Positions 26,835 to 34,462 of a stretch of 64,000 nt of DNA are shown here, one piece after another. Positions within the stretch are counted from its first letter, which is position 1. Every line of letters starts with the position of its first letter. Source of the DNA: Bacillota bacterium (GTDB taxonomy: Bacteria; Bacillota; Clostridia; Lachnospirales; Lachnospiraceae); NCBI GenBank assembly GCA_023439125.1, contig JAEXOU010000009.1, positions 160,610-224,609 on the forward strand, given 5' to 3'. A program made the position numbers and the translations under genes. The notes beneath the pieces are model-generated. The model did not search any database and was not told the origin of the DNA. It worked only from the letters and a program-made list of their open reading frames with translations.

Positions 26835-28142
26835 ATGAAATTAAATTATAAACGTACATTATTTGTTGGCCTTGCTTTTATGTCAATCTGTGCATTTTGG
26901 CAGTTATACGATAATGTTGTTCCACTAATATTAAAAAATACCTTTAACTTGGGTGATACCAACATAGGAATGATTATGGCGCTTGATAATATTGTTGCCT
27001 TGTTTTTACTCCCTATGTTTGGTGTATTATCCGATAAGACAAACACAAAACTGGGCAAAAGAATGCCATTCATCATAGTTGGAACCTGTCTGTCTTCTTT
27101 GATGATGATTATTATGCCAATTGCAAATAACGAGGGTAATTTAATCATGTTTATTGTGTCACTTGGCATTGTATTATTAGCGATGGGAACCTATCGTACC
27201 TCAGCAGTATCTTTAATGCCAGATGTCACACCAAGGCCACTTCACAGCCAAGCAAATGCTATTATCAATCTAATGGGTGCTGCGGGTTCAATTATCACGT
27301 TAGTACTAACGAAATTGTTGGTGAAAGAAGCAATCGAGGGCAAGAACACGGATTACGTGCCAATTTATATTGCTATTATTGTTGTCATGGTCGTATCAGT
27401 TATCATCCTGTTGATAAAAGTCCGTGAAAATCAATGTGCGAAAGAAAAACGTGAGTTGGAAGAAAAATATGGAGTAGCTAAAGAGGTTGATCAAGTTGGA
27501 TCGAAAAACCTTACCAATGAAAAAGTAAAGATGGATAAGTCGATGAAAAAAAGTCTTATCATGTTGCTTGTTTCCATCTTTTTATGGTTTACAGCATATA
27601 ACGCAGTAACCAGTGCATTCTCACGCTATGTGGATGAAGTTTGGAAACTAGGTCATACTGGTTTTACTGACTTTTTGATGATTGCTATGGGAGCAGCAAT
27701 TATTAGCTACGTACCAATTGGTATTATTTCCAGTCATATTGGAAGAAAGAAGACAATCTTAATTGGTATTGCCTCAATCACAATCTCTTATTTATTAGGT
27801 TGCTTTTTTATAGAGTTTAGTCGACTGATTTATGGCGTTTTTATTCTTACTGGCTTTGGATGGGCAGCGATTAGTGTTAATTCCTATCCAATGATTGTAG
27901 AGATGAGTAAAGGTGGAGATACAGGAAAATATACGGGATATTATTATTCTGTATCGATGACTGCACAAATACTGACACCAATTTTATCTGGATTTTTATT
28001 AGAGCATGTTTCCTACTATACTTTATTCCCTTATGCAGTCTTTTTCTCAGTTTTATCCTTCATAACTATGTTGTTCGTGAAACATGGTGACGTGAAAACG
28101 GCGAAAAAAAGTATCATCGAAAGTTTTGATGTTGAAGATTAA
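26835..28142 (+). CDS. MFS transporter
   Basis: The 435-residue protein shows twelve hydrophobic segments in two halves with a charged central loop (residues about 195-240). The loop after helix 2, FGVLSDKTNTKLGKRMPFII, is the major facilitator signature, and the second half repeats it weakly (GIISSHIGRKKTILIG). The first half resembles sugar-cation symporters and the SLC45-like group, so a sugar or glycoside is plausible; direction is unknown. ATG 26835 follows TTGGGGGAAA. It is the last gene of the glycan run, followed by a terminator hairpin and the second copy of the tandem-hairpin repeat. Confidence 0.88.
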   Translation: MKLNYKRTLFVGLAFMSICAFWQLYDNVVPLILKNTFNLGDTNIGMIMALDNIVALFLLPMFGVLSDKTNTKLGKRMPFIIVGTCLSSLMMIIMPIANNEGNLIMFIVSLGIVLLAMGTYRTSAVSLMPDVTPRPLHSQANAIINLMGAAGSIITLVLTKLLVKEAIEGKNTDYVPIYIAIIVVMVVSVIILLIKVRENQCAKEKRELEEKYGVAKEVDQVGSKNLTNEKVKMDKSMKKSLIMLLVSIFLWFTAYNAVTSAFSRYVDEVWKLGHTGFTDFLMIAMGAAIISYVPIGIISSHIGRKKTILIGIASITISYLLGCFFIEFSRLIYGVFILTGFGWAAISVNSYPMIVEMSKGGDTGKYTGYYYSVSMTAQILTPILSGFLLEHVSYYTLFPYAVFFSVLSFITMLFVKHGDVKTAKKSIIESFDVED

Positions 28143-28224
28143 TACTTAGAGGCTGTCACACACAATATTAGCCATGTAAGTAAACGAGTGTATTTGATTT
28201 TGGAAGAATACGAGAAAAAGAATG

Positions 28225-28266
28225 AGCTTGATGGTATATTTGGAATATATACCATTAAGCTTTTTT
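28225..28266 (+). terminator. Terminator after the glycan operon
   Basis: A 15-base stem (28225-28239 with 28247-28261, one G-T pair) runs into TTTTTT at 28261-28266. As at 16393-16424, the T tract is shared with the following hairpin. Confidence 0.85.
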
Positions 28267-28346
28267 GTATACGAGTAAATTCCTCTGAATTTCCTCGTAT
28301 ACAAAAAATGCTCCGCAGGATGCACACTACGCTACGCTACGGCGCG
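28261..28346 (+). repeat. Tandem-hairpin repeat element, copy 2
   Basis: TTTTTTGTATACGAG (28261-28275) pairs perfectly with CTCGTATACAAAAAA (28294-28308). The inner AAATT/AATTT pair surrounds CCTCTG. A tail follows (28310-28346) that repeats the copy 1 tail beginning GCTCCGCAGGATGCAC, with one extra CTACG-type unit. The stem sequence differs from copy 1 but pairing is kept, pointing to selection or transposition with compensatory change. Confidence 0.85.
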
Positions 28347-28406
28347 GAACAAAAGCTGTGCTTGTAAAGTGTTGCTCGTGAGAGTGTGCGAAGCACACTT
28401 TTGTTC
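28347..28406 (+). repeat. Inverted repeat next to tandem-hairpin copy 2
   Basis: A left arm (28347-28363, starting GAACAAAAG) pairs with a right arm (28391-28406, ending CTTTTGTTC) with one bulged base; the loop is about 27 bases. It lies just upstream of the glycerophosphodiesterase gene and is absent from the other copies. Confidence 0.75.
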
Positions 28407-28433
28407 ACTATATTAACGGAAAGGAATGGCAAA

Positions 28434-30239
28434 ATGGAGGGGAGACGAAAGCAAAAAAGAATATGGCATCCTTTTAAGACATTGGCGCTGTACATGTTTT
28501 TGCACAATGCTCTCTTTTTGGTTGTGCTTATAAACATATGTACTTATGCGACTTCGTTAGCATTAAAGGCTTCGAAATACAGTTATCTTACGCTCCAAAA
28601 TATGTTTCCTTTTCTAATGTCGCCTATTACGTTATTGCTCATAATTATTATTATGGTGATTGCTTCTCTATTTTTCTATGTTGAAGTTATAACCTTATCA
28701 ATTTATAATCAAATGCAGAGTACAAGACAAGAAATTCGCCTCACTCAGCTTGTAATCCTTGGCTTTGAAGAGTCCGTCCGTTTGCTGAAAAATCGAAAGA
28801 ATTGCTTACTACCGTTATTCTCGATGTTGAGTTGTATCGTATATGCACTACCGCTTTATATAGTAATGATTTTTCGTCAAAGAATCCCAGCTTATATCTT
28901 CGACAGTATTACAAAGAAAGGGTATAGGATACCTCTAATCATTGTGATTCTTATCATGATTGCATCGATATGCTATATAGGAATGTTTTCATTTTTTTAT
29001 ATTAGCTTTGACCACTGTGATTTTTTTTCGGCGTTTAAAAAAAGTAAAAGAACAATACACAAACATCGAGTAAAGATTGCGTTTCAAGTTATAAAGTATA
29101 ATGTTTTGCTTTGCTTACTTTATGTTGTTATTTATTGTATTGTAGTATTCCTATCAGGCGTTATTACGTTTTTTATAGTAGAAGATAGTTTGACAACTGC
29201 CGCCTTTCTTACGACCTATGATCATATTAATCGATATTATGCAATAATTGTAGGAGTTGCTGGAATCATCGTAAATCTTAAGATTATATATTCGATGTTT
29301 CTAAAATATAAAAACTCCTTAAATTCAATTCCTGAAGAAATTGGATATCGACAAGTTGAAATATCTCATAACCGTAAGTATAAGAGATATGTAACAATCA
29401 TAAGTGCTTTAATTATTTTTACATTTTTTATTATGTTTACTGTTCGGTTTCGTGAAAGTTTATTACACAAAAAATCCCCGATTCTCGGGCAATCGATTAC
29501 TGCACACCGTGGTTACTCCTCAATTGCTCCAGAAAATACACTTACTTCGATACAGGCATCCATTGATGCGATGGCTGATTATGTTGAAGTAGATGTTCAG
29601 GAAACAAAAGATGGTGTTGTTGTCTTGCTTCATGATTCGAATTTAAGGCGAACAACAGGTGTCAATAAAAATATATGGAATGTTACGTATGAGGAACTGT
29701 TAGGTTATAATGCTGCAAAAAGATTTAAAAATTATGAAGAGACTTCAATACCGACGCTAGAGGAAGCTTTGCTTCTTTGCCAAAACAGTATTTTTATGAA
29801 TATTGAAATAAAAGTAACGAATCATGAAAAGCAATTAGTAGAAAAAGTTGTTCATCTGATTGAACAACATGATATGGAAGATCAGTGTGTTATTAGTTCT
29901 ACCAATTATGGAGCCTTGAAGCGAGTAAAGGAAGCGAATGAGAATATCAAGACAGGCTACATCCTATCGTTCGCTTTTGGTTACTTTTACAATAGAGAAT
30001 ATGCAGATTTCTTTAGTGTGAAGTCAAGCTTTATAACTGCAGATATGATAAAGCTGGCGCATAATGTTGGTAAAGGTGTTCATGCTTGGACGGTGAATGA
30101 TTATTCTGAAGTTGAACGTATGAAACAGCTTGGAGTAGACAATATTATAACAGACTATCCAATACGGATTCGTGAGATTGTGTATGAGGATGAACTAACA
30201 ACTTCATTTATAGAATTCTTACGAACTTTGACAAGATAA
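28434..30239 (+). CDS. Membrane-anchored glycerophosphodiester phosphodiesterase
   Basis: The 601-residue protein has an N-terminal membrane region with about eight helices (residues 20-330, GPDPase membrane domain) and a C-terminal GDPD catalytic domain (about 345-590). The latter shows ITAHRGYSSIAPENTL, VEVDVQETKDGVVVLLHDS and the later FMNIEIKV segment, giving the His-Arg, Glu-x-Asp and second His of the family active site. It hydrolyses glycerophosphodiesters to glycerol-3-phosphate and an alcohol, perhaps acting on lipids or teichoic-acid-like polymers at the membrane. ATG 28434 follows AAAGGAA; an earlier in-frame GTG (28386) lies in the hairpin and is rejected. Confidence 0.92.
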   Translation: MEGRRKQKRIWHPFKTLALYMFLHNALFLVVLINICTYATSLALKASKYSYLTLQNMFPFLMSPITLLLIIIIMVIASLFFYVEVITLSIYNQMQSTRQEIRLTQLVILGFEESVRLLKNRKNCLLPLFSMLSCIVYALPLYIVMIFRQRIPAYIFDSITKKGYRIPLIIVILIMIASICYIGMFSFFYISFDHCDFFSAFKKSKRTIHKHRVKIAFQVIKYNVLLCLLYVVIYCIVVFLSGVITFFIVEDSLTTAAFLTTYDHINRYYAIIVGVAGIIVNLKIIYSMFLKYKNSLNSIPEEIGYRQVEISHNRKYKRYVTIISALIIFTFFIMFTVRFRESLLHKKSPILGQSITAHRGYSSIAPENTLTSIQASIDAMADYVEVDVQETKDGVVVLLHDSNLRRTTGVNKNIWNVTYEELLGYNAAKRFKNYEETSIPTLEEALLLCQNSIFMNIEIKVTNHEKQLVEKVVHLIEQHDMEDQCVISSTNYGALKRVKEANENIKTGYILSFAFGYFYNREYADFFSVKSSFITADMIKLAHNVGKGVHAWTVNDYSEVERMKQLGVDNIITDYPIRIREIVYEDELTTSFIEFLRTLTR

Positions 30240-30312
30240 TTGTGGAAACTGAAATTATTATGCATATAGTAAAGTATATCAAATTATAGTGATATATGTT
30301 ATAGGAGTATGC

Positions 30313-30576
30313 ATGAGTGAGAGTTCAGATTCTAAAAGATATAGTGTGCAAGTAGGTGTTTTTCGTACAGAGGAAGCAGCGAATAGCGTGGCAAATCCTT
30401 TGATTTATCTAGGGTATCCGGTTCGAGTTGTAAAAGGTGATAACAATCTTTATTATGTGTTGGTTGGAGATTATCCTTTGTTATCCGAAGCAACAGAAGA
30501 TGAGATGGATTTAAAATCATTAGGTTATGAGACATTAATCAAAGAAATTAATGTGCAAGAATTTCCTACTTTTTAG
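30313..30576 (+). CDS. Small SPOR-like domain protein
   Basis: The 87-residue product MSESSDSKRYSVQVGVFRTE reads as one SPOR-type repeat: a VQVGVFRTEEAANSVANPL helix-strand start followed by YPVRVVKGDNNLYYVLVGDY. SPOR domains bind denuded peptidoglycan. No membrane helix or signal peptide is present, so it may act inside the cell or be a truncated relative of cell-wall SPOR proteins. ATG 30313 is preceded by AGGAG at five bases, which beats the upstream GTG at 30289. A strong hairpin follows the stop. Confidence 0.75.
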   Translation: MSESSDSKRYSVQVGVFRTEEAANSVANPLIYLGYPVRVVKGDNNLYYVLVGDYPLLSEATEDEMDLKSLGYETLIKEINVQEFPTF

Positions 30577-30583
30577 GAAAGAG

Positions 30584-30626
30584 TTACTGGGCACAACAAA
30601 ACTTTCAATTTTGTTGTGCCCAGTAA
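30584..30626. terminator. Long hairpin after the SPOR-like gene
   Basis: Eighteen perfect base pairs (30584-30601 with 30609-30626) enclose a seven-base loop. The 3' side is not followed by a clear T run, so it may act as a terminator through its own T-rich arm or as a transcript-stabilising hairpin. Confidence 0.75.
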
Positions 30627-30628
30627 GT

Positions 30629-30657
30629 TTGAAATTGTTATGAAGTAGTGCTATAAT
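30629..30657 (+). promoter_or_regulatory. Promoter of the G3E GTPase pair
   Basis: TTGAAA (30629-30634), 17 bases, TATAAT (30652-30657). It lies immediately after the hairpin. No clear Zur- or Fur-type palindrome is visible beside it. Confidence 0.8.
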
Positions 30658-30721
30658 AGCATTTAATTATGGCGAGGAGATCATTCGATTGACTTATTAT
30701 TATGGAAAGAAGGACAAGCAT

Positions 30722-31798
30722 ATGACAAAAATAGATATAATCTCTGGCTTCTTAGGAGCAGGAAAGACAACTTTAATTAAAAAGCTTTTGAAAGAAGGCT
30801 TTCAAAATGAAAAATTAGTATTAATTGAGAATGAATTTGGAGAAATCGGCATTGATGGAGGTTTCTTAAAAGATTCTGGTATACAAATTACAGAAATGAA
30901 TTCAGGCTGTATTTGCTGTTCTCTAGTTGGAGATTTTGACAAGTCTCTACATGAAGTTCTAGATAAGTTTCATCCAGAGCGTATCATTATTGAACCTTCA
31001 GGTGTTGGTAAATTATCAGATGTTATCAATGCAGTAAAAGGAGTTTTATCTAAGGACGTTGTTCTCAACAGTTATACTGCAATTGTTGATGTTAAGAAAT
31101 GTAAGATGTATATGAAGAATTTTGGTGAGTTCTTCAATAATCAAGTAGAAAGTGCAAAAACAATTATTTTAAGTCGTACACAGGAAGTTTCAGAAGATAA
31201 ATTAAGTGCTGCGTTAGCGCTACTTCGTGAGCATAATGAAAAAGCTACAATTGTAACAACACCTTGGGACCAGATTCCAGGTAGCTTAATCATAAAGGCG
31301 ATGGAAGAAGAGAATACGTTCGTAAGTGAACTATTAAAAGCTGAAAACTTAAAACATCATCATGACGATGAATGTTGTGGTCACGACCATGAAGAGCATG
31401 ACCATGAGTGTTGTGGACATGACCATGAGGAGCATGACCATGAATGCTGTGGACACGACCATGAAGAACATGACCATGAGTGCTGTGGACACGACCATGA
31501 CCATGAGCATCACCATCATCATGCAGATGAAGTATTTACAAGCTGGGGTACAGAAACGATTCGTAAATACAGTAAAGAGGAGCTAGAACAGATTTTAAAT
31601 CAGTTATCGGATGCAGAAGATATCGGTTTTATCTTGAGAGCAAAAGGAATTGTGGCTGGTACAACTGGAGAATGGTTCTACTTTGACTTCGTACCAGGTG
31701 AGTATGAAATTCGCGAAGGTGAAGCAGATATTACTGGTAGATTATGTGTAATCGGCAGCAAGTTAAAGACAGAAGCAATTGAACGTATGTTTCAATAG
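30722..31798 (+). CDS. G3E (CobW/COG0523) GTPase with His/Cys-rich metal-binding repeat
   Basis: The 358-residue protein has Walker A GFLGAGKTT near residue 10, the COG0523 metal motif GCICC (within NSGCICCSLVGDF) near residue 63, and ENEFGEIGIDGG. Residues about 215-270 carry four tandem copies of a 12-residue unit built on ECCGHDHEEHDH, ending in a run of histidines, encoded by 36-base repeats (31370-31513). A CobW C-terminal domain follows (EDIGFILRAKGIVAG). Such GTPases chaperone zinc, cobalt or nickel to target proteins; the repeat should bind several metal ions. ATG 30722 follows AAGGA; a TTG at 30689 also has a good GAGGAG site and cannot be excluded. The second GTPase gene starts 17 bases downstream. 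Confidence 0.92.
   Translation: MTKIDIISGFLGAGKTTLIKKLLKEGFQNEKLVLIENEFGEIGIDGGFLKDSGIQITEMNSGCICCSLVGDFDKSLHEVLDKFHPERIIIEPSGVGKLSDVINAVKGVLSKDVVLNSYTAIVDVKKCKMYMKNFGEFFNNQVESAKTIILSRTQEVSEDKLSAALALLREHNEKATIVTTPWDQIPGSLIIKAMEEENTFVSELLKAENLKHHHDDECCGHDHEEHDHECCGHDHEEHDHECCGHDHEEHDHECCGHDHDHEHHHHHADEVFTSWGTETIRKYSKEELEQILNQLSDAEDIGFILRAKGIVAGTTGEWFYFDFVPGEYEIREGEADITGRLCVIGSKLKTEAIERMFQ
31370..31513 (+). repeat. 36-base tandem repeat inside the G3E GTPase gene
   Basis: Four consecutive 36-base units (31370, 31406, 31442, 31478) encode ECCGHDHEEHDH and close variants. Differences between units fall mostly at third codon positions, which indicates selection on the protein rather than a recent duplication. 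Repeat number may vary between strains. Confidence 0.9.
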
Positions 31799-31815
31799 AG
31801 AGGAACGGTAAGAAA

Positions 31816-32775
31816 ATGGACATACCTGTTTTTGTAGTAAATGGCTTTTTGGAAAGTGGGAAAAGTACATTTGTGTTAGAAACAATCAATGATCCTGATT
31901 TCGCGGATGGTGCCAAAACCTTGCTGGTTGTCTGTGAGGAGGGAGAAGTAGAATATGATGAGGCGGCCCTTGCTAAAAAAGGTGTTAGTGTTGTAACAGT
32001 AGAAGATCAAGAGCAGTTAACGAGTGAATTCTTGGAGCGTTTACAGGGATTTTATCATCCAGAGCGAGTAATGTTTGAATGTAATGGTATGTGGGATTTC
32101 GAAGAGTTTCTTGAAGTCGATATGCCAGATGGATGGGTCATGGCTCAGATTATTACAATCATTGATGCAACTACGTATATGAATTATACAAATAACTTTA
32201 GAGCGATTATGGTTGGACAATTTAAATATTCCGATACGATTATCATCAACCGTTGTGATGAGACAACGGATAAAATTGCAATGCGAAGAACAATTAAGCC
32301 AGTAAATCGAAAAGCTCAAATTATTTACGAGTCTGCAGATGGTATTACAACAGATGCTGGACAAGAAGTAATGCCATTTGATATGAATGCTGAGATTATT
32401 GATATCAGTGATGAAGATTATGGTTTATGGTATATGAATGCAATGGATCATCCAAAGGATTATCATGGTAAAACGGTACGTTTTCTTGCCATGGTTTATA
32501 AAACCGATCGTTTCCCGAAAGGAAGTTTCGTTCCTGGCAGATTTGCGATGACATGTTGTGCAGACGATACAGCATTTATTGGATTTATGTGTAATATGGG
32601 TAAGGAAATTGGTCCTGTTACTTACGAAGAACTAAAGAGTCGTATGTGGGTTACTGTCACTGCTAAAATTCGTGTTGAATATGCGAAGGAATATCATGGA
32701 AAAGGTCCGATTTTATATGCTACGAAAGTTGAACGAGCTACAGAGCCGGAAGAAAAACTAGTATACTTTAATTAA
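31816..32775 (+). CDS. G3E-type GTPase fused to a TIGR03943-like domain
   Basis: The 319-residue protein begins MDIPVFVVNGFLESGKSTFV, a Walker A typical of G3E GTPases, but the CxCC metal motif of its neighbour is missing; VVCEEGEVEYDE stands in a comparable place. The guanine-specificity segment appears as IINRCDE. From about residue 200 the sequence changes to a beta-rich domain with GKTVRFLAMVYKTDRFPKG and FAMTCCADDTAFIGFMCN. That resembles the C-terminal domain of the TIGR03943/DUF1980 (YcgQ-type) metal-related proteins. The pair probably works together in metal delivery or efflux. Start ATG 31816 follows GAGAGGAA. The domain call is from memory of the motif, not a search. Confidence 0.78.
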   Translation: MDIPVFVVNGFLESGKSTFVLETINDPDFADGAKTLLVVCEEGEVEYDEAALAKKGVSVVTVEDQEQLTSEFLERLQGFYHPERVMFECNGMWDFEEFLEVDMPDGWVMAQIITIIDATTYMNYTNNFRAIMVGQFKYSDTIIINRCDETTDKIAMRRTIKPVNRKAQIIYESADGITTDAGQEVMPFDMNAEIIDISDEDYGLWYMNAMDHPKDYHGKTVRFLAMVYKTDRFPKGSFVPGRFAMTCCADDTAFIGFMCNMGKEIGPVTYEELKSRMWVTVTAKIRVEYAKEYHGKGPILYATKVERATEPEEKLVYFN

Positions 32776-32804
32776 TCGTTTCGATTAGGCAATCTTTGTT
32801 TTTC

Positions 32805-32833
32805 TTGACGAATGAAGAAAAGTCTTTTATAAT
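32805..32833 (+). promoter_or_regulatory. Promoter of yicC-remA-rpoZ
   Basis: TTGACG (32805-32810), 17 bases, TATAAT (32828-32833), 53 bases before yicC. Confidence 0.82.
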
Positions 32834-32886
32834 AGACTAGATAATCATCTAAGTAACACGAATATATTGGGAAAGAGTGTGTTGAA

Positions 32887-33765
32887 ATGCTAAAAAGCAT
32901 GACAGGTTTTGGTCGTTATGAACTCGACAATGAAGAACGTAAGCTGATTGTAGAGATGAAATCAGTGAATCATCGTTATCTGGAGCTTTCGATAAAGATG
33001 CCAAAGAAACTTAGTTTTTTTGAGTCTGCTATTCGTAATGTATTAAAACAATATCTTAGTCGCGGTAAGGTCGATATGTATATTACATACGAGGATTATA
33101 GCGAAGGAAAACAATGTGTTAAGTATAACGAGGAGATTGCTAGAGAATACTATAACGGCTTTGTTAAGATGAGTAGTGACTTTAACATTACGAATGATTT
33201 AACAGCATCTGTGCTTTCAAAGTTTCCTGATGTATTTACATTAGAAGAACAGACGATAGATGAAGAGCAGTTATGGGAGTTACTAAAGAATGCAGTAGAG
33301 TCGGCGGCACAAAAGTTTGTCGAGACACGAATTGCAGAAGGTGATCACCTTAAGAACGATATTGTAGCAAAGCTTAATAGTATGTTAGATCTAGTTGCTT
33401 TCATAGAAGAAAGAGAACCACAGATTGTTGCGGAATATCGTAAAAAACTAACTGATAAAGTAAATGAATTGCTTTCAGATAACAAAGTAGATGATAGTGT
33501 TTTAGCAACAGAAATCACTGTTTTTGCAGATAAAATCTGTGTTGATGAAGAGACTGTTCGTTTAAAAGCACATATTAATAGTATGAAGGAAACCTTGAAT
33601 GAGGGAGCCAATATTGGACGAAAACTTGATTTCATTGCTCAAGAGATGAATCGAGAAGCAAATACTATTCTATCAAAAGCGAATGATTTGGTTGTCTCAA
33701 ATAAAGCAATTGATTTAAAAACAGAGATTGAAAAGATTCGTGAGCAGATTCAAAACATAGAGTAA
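32887..33765 (+). CDS. yicC: YicC/YloC family endoribonuclease
   Basis: The 292-residue protein opens MLKSMTGFGRYELDNEERKL and continues with VEMKSVNHRYLELSIKMP, the YicC_N signature. The C-terminal half (DUF1732) contains VDEETVRLKAHI, GRKLDFIAQEMNREANTI and the ending EIEKIREQIQNIE. Members are hexameric endoribonucleases that in E. coli and Bacillus influence small-RNA and mRNA turnover. ATG 32887 follows GGGAAAGAG. It is the first gene of the yicC-remA-rpoZ cluster; the 15-base gap to remA shows an operon. Confidence 0.95.
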   Translation: MLKSMTGFGRYELDNEERKLIVEMKSVNHRYLELSIKMPKKLSFFESAIRNVLKQYLSRGKVDMYITYEDYSEGKQCVKYNEEIAREYYNGFVKMSSDFNITNDLTASVLSKFPDVFTLEEQTIDEEQLWELLKNAVESAAQKFVETRIAEGDHLKNDIVAKLNSMLDLVAFIEEREPQIVAEYRKKLTDKVNELLSDNKVDDSVLATEITVFADKICVDEETVRLKAHINSMKETLNEGANIGRKLDFIAQEMNREANTILSKANDLVVSNKAIDLKTEIEKIREQIQNIE

Positions 33766-33780
33766 AAAGGGGATGACTTT

Positions 33781-34044
33781 TTGAATAAGCTGATTAATAT
33801 TGGTTTTGGCAATGTTGTGAATTCTGTAAAAGTAGTTGCAGTCGTTCGACCGGAAGCAGCACCAGTCAAACGCATGGTTCAGAATGCAAAAGACAATATG
33901 AATTGTATTGATGCCACCTGTGGTAGAAAGTGCAAAGCAGTTATAGTAATGGAACAGGGGCAAGTTGTTCTATCTGCTTTGTTGCCAGATACAATAGCAA
34001 ATCGTGTCAATCAAAAGGAAGGTCAAGATAAGCTTGATTCATAA
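33781..34044 (+). CDS. remA: Extracellular matrix/biofilm regulator RemA (DUF370)
   Basis: The 87-residue protein matches the RemA family: INIGFGNVVNSVKVVAVVRP, then PVKRMVQNAKDN and DATCGRKCKAVIVMEQGQVVLS. In Bacillus RemA is a ring-forming DNA-binding regulator that activates matrix and osmoprotection genes. TTG 33781 is used, with AAGGGGATG upstream at normal spacing; no ATG lies near the start. It sits between yicC and rpoZ. In most Firmicutes gmk lies between remA and rpoZ, but only 43 bases separate the two genes here. Confidence 0.93.
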   Translation: MNKLINIGFGNVVNSVKVVAVVRPEAAPVKRMVQNAKDNMNCIDATCGRKCKAVIVMEQGQVVLSALLPDTIANRVNQKEGQDKLDS

Positions 34045-34087
34045 GCGAAATCTATAAAATAAGTAAGTCTTGGAAGGAGAGATCGAT

Positions 34088-34333
34088 ATGTTACATCCAT
34101 CTTATAATGATTTAATGCAAGTAGTGAATAGTGAGGTTGAACCAGGAGAACAGCCTGTTGTTAACAGTAGATACTCTATCGTATTAGCAACAGCAAAGCG
34201 AGCAAGACAGATTATCGATGGTTCAAAGCCGATGGCAGATGCTGGTTGTAATAAACCTCTTTCTGTAGCTGTAGAGGAGTTAAGAGAAGGAAAAGTCAAA
34301 ATTGTAAGCGATGATGAAGACTTAGAGCAATAA
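34088..34333 (+). CDS. rpoZ: RNA polymerase omega subunit
   Basis: The 81-residue protein starts MLHPSYNDLMQVVNSEVEPG and contains the omega signatures RYSIVLATAKRARQI and NKPLSVAVEELREGKV. It stabilises the beta-prime subunit in RNA polymerase. ATG 34088 has AAGGAG eight bases upstream; the in-frame TTG 18 bases earlier overlaps that site and is rejected. It follows remA by 43 bases without an intervening guanylate kinase gene. A 12-bp hairpin lies downstream and probably ends the operon. Confidence 0.93.
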   Translation: MLHPSYNDLMQVVNSEVEPGEQPVVNSRYSIVLATAKRARQIIDGSKPMADAGCNKPLSVAVEELREGKVKIVSDDEDLEQ

Positions 34334-34363
34334 TTATTCAAATTGGGTGCAATAAGTTAACAA

Positions 34364-34401
34364 AAGCTGCTGTAAGTGGATCGGTACCGTTACAGCAGCT
34401 T
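34364..34401 (+). terminator. Hairpin after rpoZ
   Basis: AAGCTGCTGTAA (34364-34375) pairs perfectly with TTACAGCAGCTT (34390-34401) around a 14-base loop. There is no T run after it, so termination may be partial, with some read-through into the signal peptidase genes. Confidence 0.7.
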
Positions 34402-34462
34402 ATGTCATGTTATAGGAAGTTTTTTTGAATTTTCTAGAAGCAGAAAAGGGAAGGTTAAGGAT

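Noticed and set aside
28139..28537. Two minus-strand frames between MFS and GDPD genes
   Set aside because: They cover the terminator, the repeat element and the start of the GDPD gene and lack start signals.
31362..31586. Met/Thr-rich frame of 74 codons overlapping the His-rich repeat
   Set aside because: It is the alternative frame of the 36-base repeats, so it looks regular only because the DNA repeats.
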